Positions 46,216-59,169 are shown, counted from the first letter of the stretch. The stretch is DNA of 64,000 nucleotides from Toxonevra muliebris (GCA_963691655.1 OY829326.1:37537989-37601988), one strand, 5' to 3'. Notes: a model not told the origin generated them from the letters alone. Translations and numbers: made by a program.

Positions 46216-46599
46216 ACTAACAGATGGCATAGCTAATGTATGGATCTATGTAGATATTTGTCAATAAGATTCATAAATAAAATCATTGTATTCATCATCA
46301 AAGATCATTTTTCGATACAATCGTATATTTTTCAGTACAATTTAAGGTTGGGAATTACTTACATACATAAGCAACGAATTCATTTTATGTGATATTATTT
46401 CAAAGAAAAACAAAACAGTACTACTTTTCTTATATGGTCGTTATTGATTAAATACACACTGCAACACGGAAAATTTACAAGGGCTTAGGACTATATAGTT
46501 GTTGGATTGACAGTAAAAATTTCACACATACAAGACTAAAAAGCAAAAAATAATAATTTAAATAAAAAAAAAAAAATTTAATATACCACGTTTTTAAAA

Positions 46600-47530
46600 C
46601 GAACTAAAAAGTATAAAATAATTTCTCCTAGCCCCATACAGATTTATAACCTCATACAGATTCTTAACCCCATACAGGTTGTCCTGAAAATTTGTAGTTG
46701 TGAATTTTAGTAGGTATGAAAATACTTGCTCACAAATATACCTTTTCTTACGGGCCTCTTGGAATTCCCATGCAAAACTAAAAATTTTTCCCATAACTCT
46801 TTCACGGTTAAGCTTCTAGACATTTTCATACAAAGCTACATATCCTAACAAAAATTCGTTTTTTCCAGAGCTAAAAGCTCTCGAAAAATTCTCTTTCAAC
46901 TCATGTAAAAAACTGAATGTTCTTCCAAAAATTCTTTTTTTCCATTGATAAAACCCATAGACATTAAAAAATTCCCGACCCTTTTTTCATGGGCCTTTAA
47001 AAATTCCCATACAAAGCTAATTATTCGCACAGTATTCCTAGAAGTCTCCAAAGGTTCGAATGTAAAGCACAAAATAATAAACCACCGAAAACTAAAACAT
47101 CCCATGCAAGGCTGAAAACTCTTACGAAAATCGTTTTTCCTTTGACCATTTGAAATTTTGATGCGAAACTAAAAATCCCACAAAATGCTCTCAAAAATAC
47201 TTGTTTTTTGGAATTTTTTAAAATTCATATGCAAAACTTTGTATTTTTATTGAAACCCTTTATCCTCAGGTCCTAAGTTCTATGGAAATTTCATAAAAAA
47301 CTTAAAATTCGCACTAAATTTCTGAAGAAAATTCTTTTTCTCCAGGCCCTCTGAAAATTTCTGTTGCCATGGGCAAATCGAAACCTGAAACTTATCACTA
47401 AAATCTCTTTTCTTAGTCTTAGTCCTTCTATAGGTAGAAATAATATGATTATGTCGTATAATTTTGTATGAAAAATGAGAAAATTTATGAGAAACACCAA
47501 ATTGTGAATTGCCCAATTATAAAAAAGGCA
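46600..47530. repeat. Degenerate repeat field, CCCATACAAAGCTAA theme
   Basis: Recurrent words: CCCATGCAAAACTAAAAATT (46769), TTTCATACAAAGCTACATAT (46825), CCCATACAAAGCTAATTATT (47008), CCCATGCAAGGCTGAAAACT (47101), GATGCGAAACTAAAAATCCC (47160). Spacing is roughly 50-180 bp, alternating with TTCTTTTTTCC and GGCCTTT(A/G)AAAAT. A third style of diverged tandem repeat in the window; the ORFs on its minus strand are incidental. Confidence 0.5.
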
Positions 47531-49961
47531 CCCCTTACAGCCAAAAACTTTAAAATTTCATTGGATTTAGTTTTGTGAAGCAAGAAAATGCATTGAATAT
47601 AAATTCGTTAGCAAAAAAATTAATTGAGTTAAGTTTGGGTTCTCAAGACCATCACTAGAGGGCACCCCTATTTAAGCTCAATTTGAAAGTAGCTGTAAAT
47701 AGAATTCCACCTAATTGATTTTCAAGATTTTCCATCATTGTGAATATTTTTCAATGCAATGAATAAAAATCATACAAGAGTTGCGAAATTCCTCAACTAC
47801 TCAAACCGAAAACAAAACAGAAATAAAACCAAAATTTTGTAGTATACCAGAAGAGTACTTTATTTTTTTCTGTAACCTTAACAACCTCATCTTTCCTCCG
47901 TACACATTTATTCATTCGCTTGTTCACATCGTTTGGCATCGAACGCAACAAAAAATTGTTATTGGTTTATTTTGTTGTTGATGCTGATGTTGAGTTCTAT
48001 GTGATGTACTGCTGGTGCTGCTTCTAGTACTTATTCTGCTGCGCCGCATTATCCTGTTGCGTAAATTTATTTAATTTAAATGGAAGCGTTGACGAGCTGA
48101 ACCCATTGTTGCCCATGAACACATACCAGCCCCTAGATACAAATGGCTATGCTCTTTGCGATACATACAGTTGTGAATGTGTGTATGTGTGTGTGTGTTA
48201 ATGCTGTTACTATTGCACAATGGCATAGTTCCCGCTTTCACCTACTTTCCCCGTTTATTTTTTTTTTCTTATACACACAATAGAAAACTTTAATTTGATA
48301 GTAAGGCAATTGTTGTGGGACAGGAATGAGGAATGTTGTAAGGGTGGTACGAAATATGCGATTCTGATAAAGTACTTTTTCATCGTACTTTATACCAAAA
48401 GCACTTTTGGTATTTATTTACTTTGCCAATGCAACATGAAAATGCTTTTATTTGTCTGTTGATTTTGTGTATTGTAGTTGTTGTTGTTTGTGGCTTTAAC
48501 ACAATTGTGCTGCACGTATTCTCTACAATAAAAAAGAAAAAAAAAATTAAAACTCCAAAAACGAAAAGTAGAGTAGATATTTCAACAAAAACCAAATTTT
48601 GCGAGATTGTTAATGTTGGGATCGTTAGTACCCATCGTATTTACTTGAATGTTGTATGTTTGTATACAAAAGTCATTCGTTTGTATGCATATAGAAAGAT
48701 GTTGAAAAGGTTGAAGAAACTATTTAAATAAGGATTGCGTACATAGTTGACTCCTTAAATTGACTTGCAATTTGATTGTTTTCCTTTTGCCAAATTGTCT
48801 AAATATTTCATTCTAATTCTTCTAAACGAATGTGCAGCCAACTCAACTTGACCTCAAAGTGTGCAAATGGGAGAAGAAACTGTTAAACTATTTTGAGATT
48901 TGAGTATTATCGTCATTGTTACGAAATTGCAAGTTGTTTTAGTTGATGCTGCTTTTGATTGCTGTGGTATTTCTTGAATTTCATTTTTTTTTTTTTTGTA
49001 GAACAAAATTGGTTATTTTAGAATTAATACAAAATAAAGATGTTGAATATATTTTAGACAATTTCTTAGAAAATTTCTTGAAAATTTCATTGCTTTAAAT
49101 TCTATAATAATAAGTAGGCATTTCTGTCGTCTAATTTCTTCAGTAAGTATTGCAAATCCTGCAGTTTTGAGTAATTTTGCTTTCACTTTTTGTTGCATCA
49201 TGTAAAATTAATTACCGCACACACAAACATACTTCGATGTACAGCGAAGAAGTAGGTAAAGCTCGACTATATCAGTCAGTGAATTCTTCAAACAAAATAA
49301 CTAAATTAAAAAATAGATTCTAAAAATTGGTGATGAGTTACGATTTCTGAGTTTCTTTTTGCATTACATGGCATTGCATTTTTTAAAGACGAACGGTTAG
49401 TGGAAAGTGTTATGCTTAACATTGCTTAAGTTTCCCTATGACTTCGCTATGTAATTGTTAATGTGTTTTTAATATTTAAAGTGTCGATTTAATGATTTTT
49501 TCACATTTAACTTTCCTGTTAGAACCCAGAGGAGGGTTTTTATTTTTGTAATGTAATTAACTATCCTTACTTACTCTGATGTATCCACATGCGCATCAGG
49601 CACGGTTTTAATGCATTCAAATCCTAACTGCCAGCCGAAAGTCCCACAAAAAATTCGTATTTAACTATCAAAATTCGAAAACTTCCACATAAATTGAAAT
49701 GAAAATCAGCACAAAATCTGTTGTAAGCCTTCAAAAAAATCCCGTATTAAAACTTTTGTAACAAAAAAATATTAATTAAAAACATTTGATAGATGCAAAA
49801 TTATTTTCTTTTTTTTTTAAGATTTTCATTTTCCCGCTAAAAATTCACACACAGAATTGAAAATAAAAATCTCTTTTTCAAAGCAATGCTGATCCCAGTG
49901 GCTTAAAGTTCCGCATCAAATGCGCTTTTGATGCGTAATCTTGTAAAAGGCTAAAACTTTA
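47531..49961. other. AT-rich non-coding stretch
   Basis: No supported gene. (TG)n 48178-48198; T run at 48985-49000. The 102-codon + strand ORF at 48423-48731 is Lys/Val-rich without a recognisable domain. Confidence 0.5.
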
Positions 49962-49963
49962 TA

Positions 49964-51198
49964 AGGAGTGAGAGCGAAAAAATCTTAACACATATAAAAT
50001 TCAATAATTTTTAAACGGTTGATCTTAGAGTTTTGATTTTTTTTTTTATTTAATTGATAATATTTTACAAATTACAGAAAAATATAACTTTTCGTGGACT
50101 TTTTTTGGTAAGCCTTCCATTAGAGATTTGATTGTTGTTTCAGACACCTTTTTGGAACAGTTTGCCCATCTCCTTTTAAAATCTTCGATCTTTTTCATGC
50201 TCTTTAAGTTTCTTTTCACAAGAGCTCAATATCTCTCCACTGGTCTTAGCAATTTGGGGAATTGAGATTTGCCTCTCTTGGTACAAAAACTATGTTATTA
50301 CTTTGGTACCACTCCAGAGCTTTCTTGCCATAGTGACATGATGCCAAATCGGGCCAAAAATATGTGGACACATTGTGCTCTCTTATGAAAAGAAGAAGTC
50401 TTTTTTTCAAATATTCTTTGATTTATATTTCGGTATTTATAGAGCCCCTGTAACAAATGACTTGCTTCTTTTGCCGCAACTGCATATAGCTTACCATACC
50501 AGGAATTTTTTAGGAAATTTTGTCTACTTTTGGATTCTAAATTGTTCTTTGACATTTCCTCGAGCATCAGCATCATCAAAATTTTGACGCGGAAGCTGCG
50601 TAAAATCTGACAGTACATACGTTTCGTCGTCCATGAATATTTTTGTATGAAATCCGATTTTAATTTCCGAGCCCTACTTTTGGCGTCTAAATTTTGTGCA
50701 GTATTCCTGTCTGGAACTTTTTGGACTTTGTATGTTTTCAAACCTGCATTGGCTTTAACTTTTCGCACCAAATAGTCAGAGCACTGGGCTAACCGGGCAG
50801 CTTTTCTACCAGATGTGTTTGGAGATCTTTTCATTATGTTTTCTATTTTCTTGGCTTTCCCAATATCATGCGGTCCTTGTTTTCTTCCCTAACTAGGTTT
50901 CCTATCGATGGTCAAACTCTCCTGAAACTGTTTAATAACATTGGAAACAGTTTGACGGCAGACCTTCAATTCTTTGACCAATTTTTTGTAGGACCAATTT
51001 GGATTTTTTTTGAACATTTTTAATAATTCTAAGACGTACTTCTTTTTCTTTACTCATTTTAGATCAACATGTTTGTCATTAAAAATAACAACTGACATAT
51101 TTTTCAAAGATAACAAGATCAAAAAAATTTTTAAATTTTACACCCAAAAAAAAATTAATAGGTAAAACGTGTGTTAAGATTTTTTCGATCTCACTCCT
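49964..51198 (-). mobile_element. Tc1/mariner family A, copy 3
   Basis: 1235 bp, TIRs of the AGGAGTGAG type at both ends, flanked by TA at 49962-49963 and 51199-51200. It is the longest uninterrupted relative and keeps the 70-bp segment that copy 1 has lost, so it is the best guide to the ancestral element. Confidence 0.9.
50100..51058 (-). pseudogene. Family A transposase, copy 3 (broken, nearly full length)
   Basis: The minus strand starts MSKEKEVRLRIIKN at 51058; an extra A in the following A run shifts the frame, and a TAG replaces the codon after RKP near 50895. The 178-codon open frame at 50834-50298 covers the second HTH (SGRKAARLAQCSDYLVRKV), KTYKVQKVPDRNTAQNLDAK and, after shifts, MDDETYVLSDFTQLP with the first catalytic Asp (about 50634-50590). 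WPDLASCHYGKKALEWY is near 50359-50309, and the final VERYW-type block near 50240 has a 6-bp loss of PE. Confidence 0.85.
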
Positions 51199-51200
51199 TA

Positions 51201-53544
51201 TTACCAATCGAATTTTTACAAACATTCTCATTCCATTTAATAAATTCTATAAAAATTCTTATTATAGATTGATTCAAAATTGCAATCAAAGTTTTCCACA
51301 ATCTTTGTTTTTGATATTTTTTTATATTTTTTATATGGCCGGAATAAGATTTTCATTTCATGAGCATAAATTTTGATGTGCATTTAATCCGCTTGTAAAA
51401 GAGTTGTACTAAAGTACTGGGTGCTGTCTATTGTATTTCGGTTTTAAGAAAACATGAAAGGCTTAAAGAAAAAAGAAGAATTTTCATTGAATCAGTGCAA
51501 ATTTTTGATGAAGACGATGAAGACGTGACAACAACCGAAGAAAAATTTATTGATTTAAAATAGGATGCTGTTAATATAAAAAAAAAAAACAAAAAATAAT
51601 TTTTAAACACTTGATGAAGCTTTCAATTAATCGGTCAAATCAGTTTTACTTTTCTTACGCACTAAAAACTTTTTTTTTTTTTTTTGTGCTGCTTTCATGT
51701 ACTTCGTTTAACGAGAGCAACGATACTGAAGTATCGCCTCATCGATTTTATGTTTTCGAGTTAATTTTTCTCATTCGTTCCTCTATGTTGAATACGAAGT
51801 GCTTCCAAGGTGCTTCTAATTCAATGTAGCGCATGAGTTTTTAATACTGGGAAGATTTAAACACATATGTGAGTACATAAAAAATTTTGTGTATATGCTA
51901 GCATTATAGTTCCACTCTTTCTCTGTACGTAAATGTGATCTCGTGCATGTGTGTGTATGCGTATTTCCGCGAATAATTACCAAATACGTTGACTTATGAG
52001 CTTGATTGAATTCATGCTGTGACACACAAATAGTAAAAGAAGCAAGCAACAGTCGCAGTATCAATTTTCCGCCATGTTTCTCATATCCTTTAGATTCATA
52101 TACACACATACATACAATACAAACATATATATGTAATCAACTATGCCGAGAAGTTTTCAGCACATTATGTTGTTGTTGGGATGGTTGGCGGAAGATAAAT
52201 CCGCACACAATGCAGCCAAGCATATTTAGCACTACTCAAAATTGTAATCTAAATACCCATACCCATACCCACGCACACAGAAACACATACACTGATACTT
52301 ATGAAGGATTTACATTCAACATGACATTTACATGGCATTTCCGCTACATTGTTTAAAATTAATTTAGTCTTTTTTAAAGCCAAGAACAATAAATTTGTCA
52401 CCAAATAAATAACGACATATACAAAATACAAATGAAGAAGATTTGTGTTGTCTGTCAATTCGAGTAGTGTGTTAATTTTAATTTAATGAAGGGTGAAAAC
52501 AGAGTAACTACTACAGTTACAAATGCGGTTGCTGCTGTTGCTCTCCCTAATGTTGGAAAAATGTTCTAATATAATCATCAACACACTAAAGATTATCAGC
52601 ATTTGTTGAGTGAGTGAGTGAGTGAATGTAAAAAAATATGAATTTTAATATACTTTCTCAGCGCATACATTTATTTTCGCATTGAAACTTTTAAATAGAG
52701 CAAAATAAAACAACAGCAGTAGCGAAAAAAAAACTAAAAAGTTGTTTCCGCAAGCATTTTGTTGTTTACAGTAATTACAGCAACATCAACAGAAGTAGAA
52801 GCAGCAGTGGCACCCTACACTGTGTGCGCTCTAAATAATAGAATCCTCCTACCGCCACGTCCAGTTAACTCAGCGGCACATATTTTTCAAATACATATTT
52901 ATGCAAATAAATAAATTTTTATGCTGTGACAAAACGTCAACAACTTTTTGTTGCGGTCATTAGGGAATGTTTTTTTTTCCCCCTATTTTATTTCTTTTAT
53001 TTTATATTTTTTTATTTATTCCACTTTTTTTTTGGTATAATATTTCGAAATCGTTAGCATATTTTAGATCAACATCAGTTTTTGCTATTAAAATATAATA
53101 ATGTTGGCATATTTGAGGGTGGTGAACAGAGAAAAAAAAAGTAAATGACAACTAAAATCGCATTTGCTGATATACTCCAAAACTTTACTGTATACAGTAA
53201 TTTCAAATTAATTGATCCGTTTCTCTGCTACTAAATAGGTGAAAAGCTTGCTGAAGAAGTGCTTTCATTGTCCTAGATCTGAAGGGACAGCTCTGTTACT
53301 TTGTTGGGATGGGAAAGATAAGCGGCAATATGGGAGTGTAAAAATAATATTTCTCGTTAATGGTAAACATCGATTTGATTGATGTGCTTTATCGAAAAGG
53401 TTCTTTTTCATTTTTCTTCTTACTTCAGAAGTATTCTTAGCAATCACTTTCGAATAATTTTTTCCAAACGATTTGGTTTCAAATGGAGCATTTTATGGAA
53501 ACTTTTAGGTTGCCCAAAGTTAGTTTTTTAAAACGATTATATAA
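51201..53544. other. AT-rich non-coding stretch
   Basis: No supported gene. A/T runs at 51578-51589 and 51670-51685, CA-rich DNA at 52090-52130 and 52255-52290, GTGA repeats at 52609-52624, CAACAGCAG-type DNA at 52780-52810. Confidence 0.55.
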
Positions 53545-53559
53545 ACTGAGCGTCTGGGA

Positions 53560-54380
53560 TCTAGGTACCTCTATCCAGCTGGTAGATGTCCTCGGAAGAT
53601 ATCGTGCTGACATCACCGCTATATAAGAAATGCGATAGACGGGACAGCGTTGCTCGAAAAGAGCATCCTTTGACTTCTACTACAGCTGTCGTGACACGAA
53701 TTTAGTGTCGCGTTTGTGGTTGGCTGTCTCGAGGTTCACGCCCGTGAACGAGCGCCTAGCATCAAGGCAAAACTATTCAACATCAGCCAGATTTGTGTCC
53801 ATGCTCCGACGGCTGAGAAAGACGATTTCTACGAGCTCCTCGTCAAAGCCTATGAGCACTGCCCCCGCCACGATATTAAAATCGTGCTAAGCGACTTTAA
53901 TGCCAAGAAGGGCAGGGTGAGTCTCTTTGGTCATACGATCGGAAAATTCAGTCTCCATGGTGAAACCACGGACAGCGCTATGAGACCGATTGATTTCGCC
54001 GCGACTAGGAACATGACAGTTAGTATTCAGATTCCAGCATCAAGACATCAATAAGGCCACTTGGCTGTCCCCTGATCAAAATACGCGTAACCAAGTTGAT
54101 CACGTTGTGATCGGTGGAAGGCACGCTTCCAGTATAACGTACGTACAATACGTGGCGCTAACATCGACTCAGACCACTTCTTGGTTGCAGCTAAGGTCCG
54201 CACACGCCTCTGTGCAGCGAAACGCGTACGTACCAGTACACAGAAAGCCGACGCCTTCGATAATCGACCCTCACTCCCCCTTTTCCAAAACACCCCTCAA
54301 CTCGATGATATATGCGCGCAGTGGACGCACATTTCCCGCTCTATGCGTACATTTGCCGAAGAGGAGCTAGGCTAGCACCG
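53560..54380 (+). pseudogene. APE-type endonuclease domain of the RTE element (broken)
   Basis: YRADITAI(stop)EMR near 53603-53634 corresponds to the DIVALQEVRW block, which would hold a catalytic Glu. Next come FNISQICVHAPTAEKDDFYE (53778-53837) and HDIKIVLSDFNAKKG (53872 onward; the usual GDFNAK has Gly to Ser). RNQVDHVVIGGRHASSI follows at about 54091-54135, then SDHFLV at 54173-54186 with the conserved Asp-His. Frames change at least three times. In the active enzyme this domain nicks the target DNA before priming. Confidence 0.82.
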
Positions 54381-54503
54381 TGTCGACGGAGAAATATGTG
54401 GTACGACCAAGAGTGTCGCGATACCACTGAAGTGAAGAATGCAGTATACCGAGCCACTCTGCAGTCAGTTTCAATGCGAGCTGCTTAGGAGCGATACAAA
54501 GAG

Positions 54504-55173
54504 TTGAGGAGGGTGAAGAAACGTCTTTTCAGGCGCAAGAAACGAGAGGTAAAAAGACCTGAGTGTGACGATACCGAGATGCTTGAAGACAGGAATGAGG
54601 TTCGAAAATTCTTCGAAAAAATAAGACGCCTGACTAACGATTTGAAGACCGGCGCTTCTTCCTGCAAGGACGAAGACGGAAATCTAGTGACAGATGTCCA
54701 CGGTATTATGAGTTTATGGAAGGAAAACTTCTCGCAGCTGCTTAATGGTGATGACGACAACAATCCCACAATTGGGGAAGTGGTTCCGGAAACCCCAATC
54801 ACTGACGGCGTTGAAGTACCGCCGCTCGACTATGGCATGGTCTTAACAGCTATCACTCGGCTGAAAAACAATAAGGCTGCGGGTGCAGATGGCCTGCCTG
54901 CTGAGTTGTTGAAGACAGGAGGCGAAGAGCTCACAAAGCGCATGCACGAGCTTTTATGCAGAATATGGCCGGATGAAAGCATGCCTGGTGATTGGAACCT
55001 CAGCTTACTCTGCCCAATCCACAAGAAAGCTGATTCCACGATTCGCGCCAACTACCGTGGAATAAGCCGTCTTAACACCGCATATAAGGTTCTATCGATC
55101 GTACTATGTGAAAGACTAAAACCCGTCACCAACAAAACTGATTGGATCTTATTAGTGTGGCTTCAGGCATGGT
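54504..55173 (+). pseudogene. Reverse transcriptase N-terminal half of the RTE element
   Basis: A 223-codon open frame with KFFEKIRRLTNDLK, SLWKENFSQLLNGD, ITRLKNNKAAGADGLPAELL (RT motif 0/1 region), WNLSLLCPIHKKAD, ANYRGISRLNTAYKVLSIVL and CERLKPVTNK. It ends at a frameshift just before the CGFRHGKSTIDQI block, which continues in another frame at 55156. No zinc knuckle or RNase H is expected for this clade. Confidence 0.88.
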
Positions 55174-55750
55174 AAATCCACCATAGACCAGATCCGGGAA
55201 AAGACCCGATAAAAACAAATCGACTCACACCATCTATTCGTCGCCGCCTTCGACAGCACGACTAGAGATCACCTGTACATCGTAATGTCTGGTTTTGGTA
55301 TCCCTGAAAAACTCATTCGTGGAAATTGGGACTGACCTCTCCCCGCCATTCGATACCAAAATAGGTTTCAGACAAGGTGATGCTCTATCGTGAAACCTGT
55401 TTAATCTAATGCTTGAGAACTGGCACTATCTTTTACAAGAGTGTCATGCTGATGATATTGACATCATTGGAACCAGCACGCGAGCAGTCAGTGCAGCATT
55501 CTCCAACTTTGAAAGGGAGTTTCGTCGAGTGGGTCTAGTGGTGAACGAGGACAAAACGAAATACCTTGTATCAGCAAACAAAGAGTCACGGCGTCTTGGA
55601 CGAAATGTCACTGTTGACAATTACAAATTCGAAGTCGTCAAGGATTTCGTTTATCTTGGATCCAGCATCAACATCAACAATAATGTCAGCTTTGAGATCA
55701 AGCGAAGAATAATTTTTCCCAACAGGTGTTACTACGGGCTCAGTAGGTAA
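55156..55750 (+). pseudogene. Reverse transcriptase catalytic half of the RTE element
   Basis: CGFRHGKSTIDQIREKTR is followed by a stop and QIDSHHLFVAAFDSTTRDHL (first catalytic Asp intact). About 50-100 bp around the GFRQGD block are damaged. From 55409 a 113-codon frame runs through ECHADDIDIIG: the catalytic YADD has become HADD at 55445-55456, with both Asp retained. VNEDKTKYLVSANKE, VVKDFVYLGSSINI and EIKRRIIFPNRCYYGLSR follow. Confidence 0.85.
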
Positions 55751-56130
55751 TTGAGAAGCAGAGCCCTCTCTCGACGTACGCAAATAATACTTTTCAGGTC
55801 TCTCATCCTTCCCGTCCTAATGTATGGCGCTGAGACTTGGACATTGACCACCAACGATGAAAGGCTGCTGGGAGCGTTCGAGAGGCAAATACTCCGCAAG
55901 ATCTAAGGTTCAGTGTGCGTGAACGACGTGTATCGTATAAGATGGAACCATGAGCTGTATGCCGACATTGACGTAGTCAAGCGCATAAAAATCCAGCAAA
56001 CTTCGCTGGCTGGGTCATGTTGAGCGAATAGATGAAAGTGCTCCGGCGGCGCACGTATTGCATAAACGACTGGCGAGGGTCTATAGAGGCAGCCAAGACC
56101 GATCGTTGGTTGTAGAGCCAAGTTAATGCC
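55751..56130 (+). pseudogene. C-terminal region of the RTE element
   Basis: SRALSRRTQIILFRSLILPV and LMYGAETWTLTTNDERLLGA with FERQILRKI are seen at 55750-55905, then NDVYRIRWNHELYADIDVV and RWLGHVERIDESAPAAHVLH near 55990-56060 in shifted frames. The expected GRR.GRP.RW block is reduced to RLARVYRGSQDRSLVVEPS. Confidence 0.75.
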
Positions 56131-56156
56131 AAAAAAATTTTTCTTAGTCTAAAATG

Positions 56157-56167
56157 GAAGATAGATG
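56157..56167. repeat. Target-site duplication of SINE type 2, left
   Basis: GAAGATAGATG is repeated exactly at 56398-56408. Confidence 0.85.
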
Positions 56168-56397
56168 AGGGTAGCCGTGAACTAGCGGTTAATGTGCTTG
56201 AGCGCCCCAGTTCAATGATCGGCACGTTCAAAAATCAAAAATAGAAAATAAAAGTGTTTAGGGCATCACTTTTTGCTTAGGAATGCCAAACCTCTAAGGG
56301 TAAAAATTACCTAAGAAAAGGTCCCTGCCAAGGTCGGTCTTGGCCTTCCATGAACTGTTGGGCCATAAAAGGAGAAAAAAGAGAAGAAGAAGAAACA
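56168..56397 (+). mobile_element. tRNA-headed SINE (type 2), copy 2, with LINE-like tail
   Basis: About 230 bp bracketed by an 11-bp target duplication. The head GTAGCCGTGAACTAGCGGTT with B-box-like CAGTTCAATGATC is followed by TTCAAAAATCAAAAATAGAA, shared with the copy at 11800-12040. The body has AATGCCAAACCTCTAAGGGT, and the 3' end (GGTCGGTCTTGGCCTTCCAT, GAACTGTTGGGCC, then a GAGAAGAAGAAGAAAC tail) looks like an RTE 3' UTR. It lies directly after the RTE coding relic. Confidence 0.8.
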
Positions 56398-56408
56398 GAA
56401 GATAGATG
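56398..56408. repeat. Target-site duplication of SINE type 2, right
   Basis: Exact partner of 56157-56167. Confidence 0.85.
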
Positions 56409-59169
56409 GAGGAATAAAAAAGAAATATGGATGTCATATTTGCAAGGTTGCAGCACTAATCCTAGCTAATCCTACTCTTTAAATCCAGAGACGGAATGTT
56501 CTGCAAATAATATGGGTTCCAGGCAATGATACTTCAAATAGTCTGCTTAGAATCGAATCATCTGTCTGTTTCTCTAGTTCGAATCCCATTAGTGCCTTAC
56601 TTTATTTTGCCGATACAGAAAAATGCAGGTCTATACACATTTATGAATTCGATGATGAAATCTCATGGCTGAATTCAGCGCTAAAATGAAATCAGATTAT
56701 AAAAAGCAAAGGTGCTTAAAGATCAATCCCAGCGGTTTAGTAAAGGATCTTCTTAAACTATATTAAAGATTTTACAAATAATTTCTTCCAAAAAGTTCAT
56801 GATATTTAAAAAAAATTTGTGAATAAATATTTCGCAGTTCAATTTAAAGATCAAGATATGTGAAAAACAAGTGTAATATAAAATTACAGATGTATATAAA
56901 CCTTTTACGTCATACAAAAAATATGTAATACATTTCTCATTTTTAAATAGTTAATTGTGTTATTTAGTTATATATATACGTCACTACACTAAATTGTAGC
57001 TTTTTGTTGTGGTGGGAGCATTAAAAAGACAACAATTAATTCGCTGTTTGTATTATAAAGGATTAAACTACATAGAATAACAAAAAACAAAAACAAAACA
57101 TATTATTTCGCATTGTATGTATGTGTAAATGTATAAAAATAATATTAACAAAAGCATTATACATGTCCTTATATAGAAAGGATACACATGTACACTTACA
57201 TACTAATACATATGCCAAAGTTTACAAGTGTCAATGTCCTGCTCATTTGTATAAATTTGATCCTTTTTTTGTCGTTCGTTGTTTAAGTATGTGTGTGTGT
57301 GTGTGTGTGTGTACGCTATTGTTAGGGTTTTCACAACTGATTACCGATAATATAATTTGTTCTTTGTTTTACTAAATACATAAACATATGTATGTATGTT
57401 TTCGAATGTTTGTGCGAATGTGTATTTGTGTGTATTTGTTTAATTTCAATTAAAATATGCAAATTTGGTTTAGAAGTTTTTCATTAAAAATACACATATA
57501 AATTAACATTAAAACTTGGAAATTGAATTAGATTTGTATGGTAAAATTTAATTTACAAAATTTTTTAATGTTTCCACAGGAAATAATAAAAATTAATTTT
57601 ATTCCAACACTTCGTACATTTTTTAGTTAAGCTCTAGTATTTTATGCTTTAAAATTCAATAGCGCTACAACAAACGAGCACACGCACATACATAGATAGA
57701 TGGATGGAATTATATATTAAATAGTATGAGTAGATATTTATTTTTCATTCGTTTGAAGCACGTATGCTTTGCGTGTTTTGTAAAAGTAACTAACTACCAC
57801 AGCAACACAAAAATGTGTCCTTTTATTTGTGTATTGCAGACATGTTAAGGGTCAACGACTTGTATCCAGCAGCAGCATCAGCATCAGCAACATGAACTTA
57901 ACAACGAGCAATGAGAGCACATAAAAATAGAAGTAATAGAAAATGTTGTGCATGAAAAGAACAATACAATAGCAACAGCAAAAACAAAAACAAAAAAGAA
58001 AAAAAAACAAAACAGACGAAATATAAGCTAAGCTGTTATTAACTTAAATACACTTTGTAGCTAGCTAGCGAAAGTAAAGATAGTGAATGTCCTTTTTTGC
58101 AAGTACGAGTATATGTTTTTAAATTGTCATTTGAAAAAGTTTTTTTCCATAATGGTTTTTTTTCGGGTTTTTGCCTTTTTTGCTTAAGTTCTTTACATAA
58201 AAATTTATATGCTATAATAACGAAAACTTTTTTTTTTTAAGTGAATTTTTAATTTGATCAATTTTAACTTCATTTCATATCACAAAATCCTTTTGTTATC
58301 CTTTACTTTCGTTTTCGTTTTATTTTATTATGTATTTTTTTTTTTGTTTCATTTTGCTAAATCACTCTTGAAAGTAAGTGATAAACTTTTTTCTACATTT
58401 CGTACTTTCCTTCTGTTTTTTTTCTTGTTTTCTCTTAAATCAAATGTAATTTAACTTTACTTCATTGTTTGAGATTTAACTTTTTTACTGTTTATTTTTG
58501 AGCATATCACAATAAGCAAACTGTCATATATTCTTTAGAGAAAAAGTAAGTAAAGTTAGTATTGTAAAAAATGAAACAAATAGATATATATATTTCTTGA
58601 AAACATTAGCAATATTTGTTCAGATACAGTGAGTGTCTGTGAAATATTGAAATTTATCTCTTTTTTATTCAAAAATAAACACTTGAGTATATATTGTTAC
58701 TCTTACTGTTACTCTTAATTGCAGTTCAAATTCTAGATATAATTTTGACATTTTCAAGCCCAGTGGGACTATACCTTATAATTGAGTTCAGCTTGACGAA
58801 GAACTCTGCTTTAGTTAATAGGGAAAGGTGCTGAATATCTAAAAATTAAAAACCCTAGAACATATCAGCCTAACTTTCTACAAACAATATGACATTTCTA
58901 TTTTTATATAAACCCTTCTTATTAGTTAACTAATGACTGTGAAACCGGCCTTTAATGTTTCACCCTCCCTTCTAAAGCAGCCGCGGATCCAGAAGAGAAA
59001 TATAAGAGTTGGCGCCTCTCCGAATAAACGTGAATGCTTCTAATCTTTTAATTTTTTTTCTATTACGACTACAATAATGTGAAATTTCGGGATCAGTTTA
59101 TACATTGATGGCATAGTTATAGGGAACTTCTTAATAGTTTTTGTTCAACTTTTTATCTGTTTTAGATCT
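56409..59169. other. AT-rich non-coding stretch
   Basis: No supported gene. (GT)n 57289-57312, CATG/TATG tracts near 57390, CAGCAGCATCAGCATCAGCA at 57869, A/T runs around 57980-58010 and 58330-58345. GCCGCGGATCCAGAAG at 58980 recalls the hAT MITE end but has no partner. Confidence 0.5.

Larger units (their letters stand above)
53545..56156 (+). mobile_element. RTE/BovB-like non-LTR retrotransposon, relic
   Basis: Order on the + strand: APE-type endonuclease (about 53545-54380), linker, reverse transcriptase (54504-55750) and C-terminal region (to about 56130). The layout and motifs (FVYLGSSI, EIKRRI, YGLSR, LPVLMYGAETW, RKI, RWLGHV) fit the RTE clade including BovB. Many frameshifts and stops make it inactive. 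It is notably less AT-rich than its surroundings. A SINE begins at 56168, after this element. Confidence 0.85.

Noticed and set aside
57815..57905. 3' splice site TTGTGTATTGCAG with a CAG-repeat exon
   Set aside because: Acceptor-like, but the following sequence has no supported frame or donor.
58975..59000. Third hAT MITE end (GCGGATCCAGAAG)
   Set aside because: No opposite end and no target duplication.
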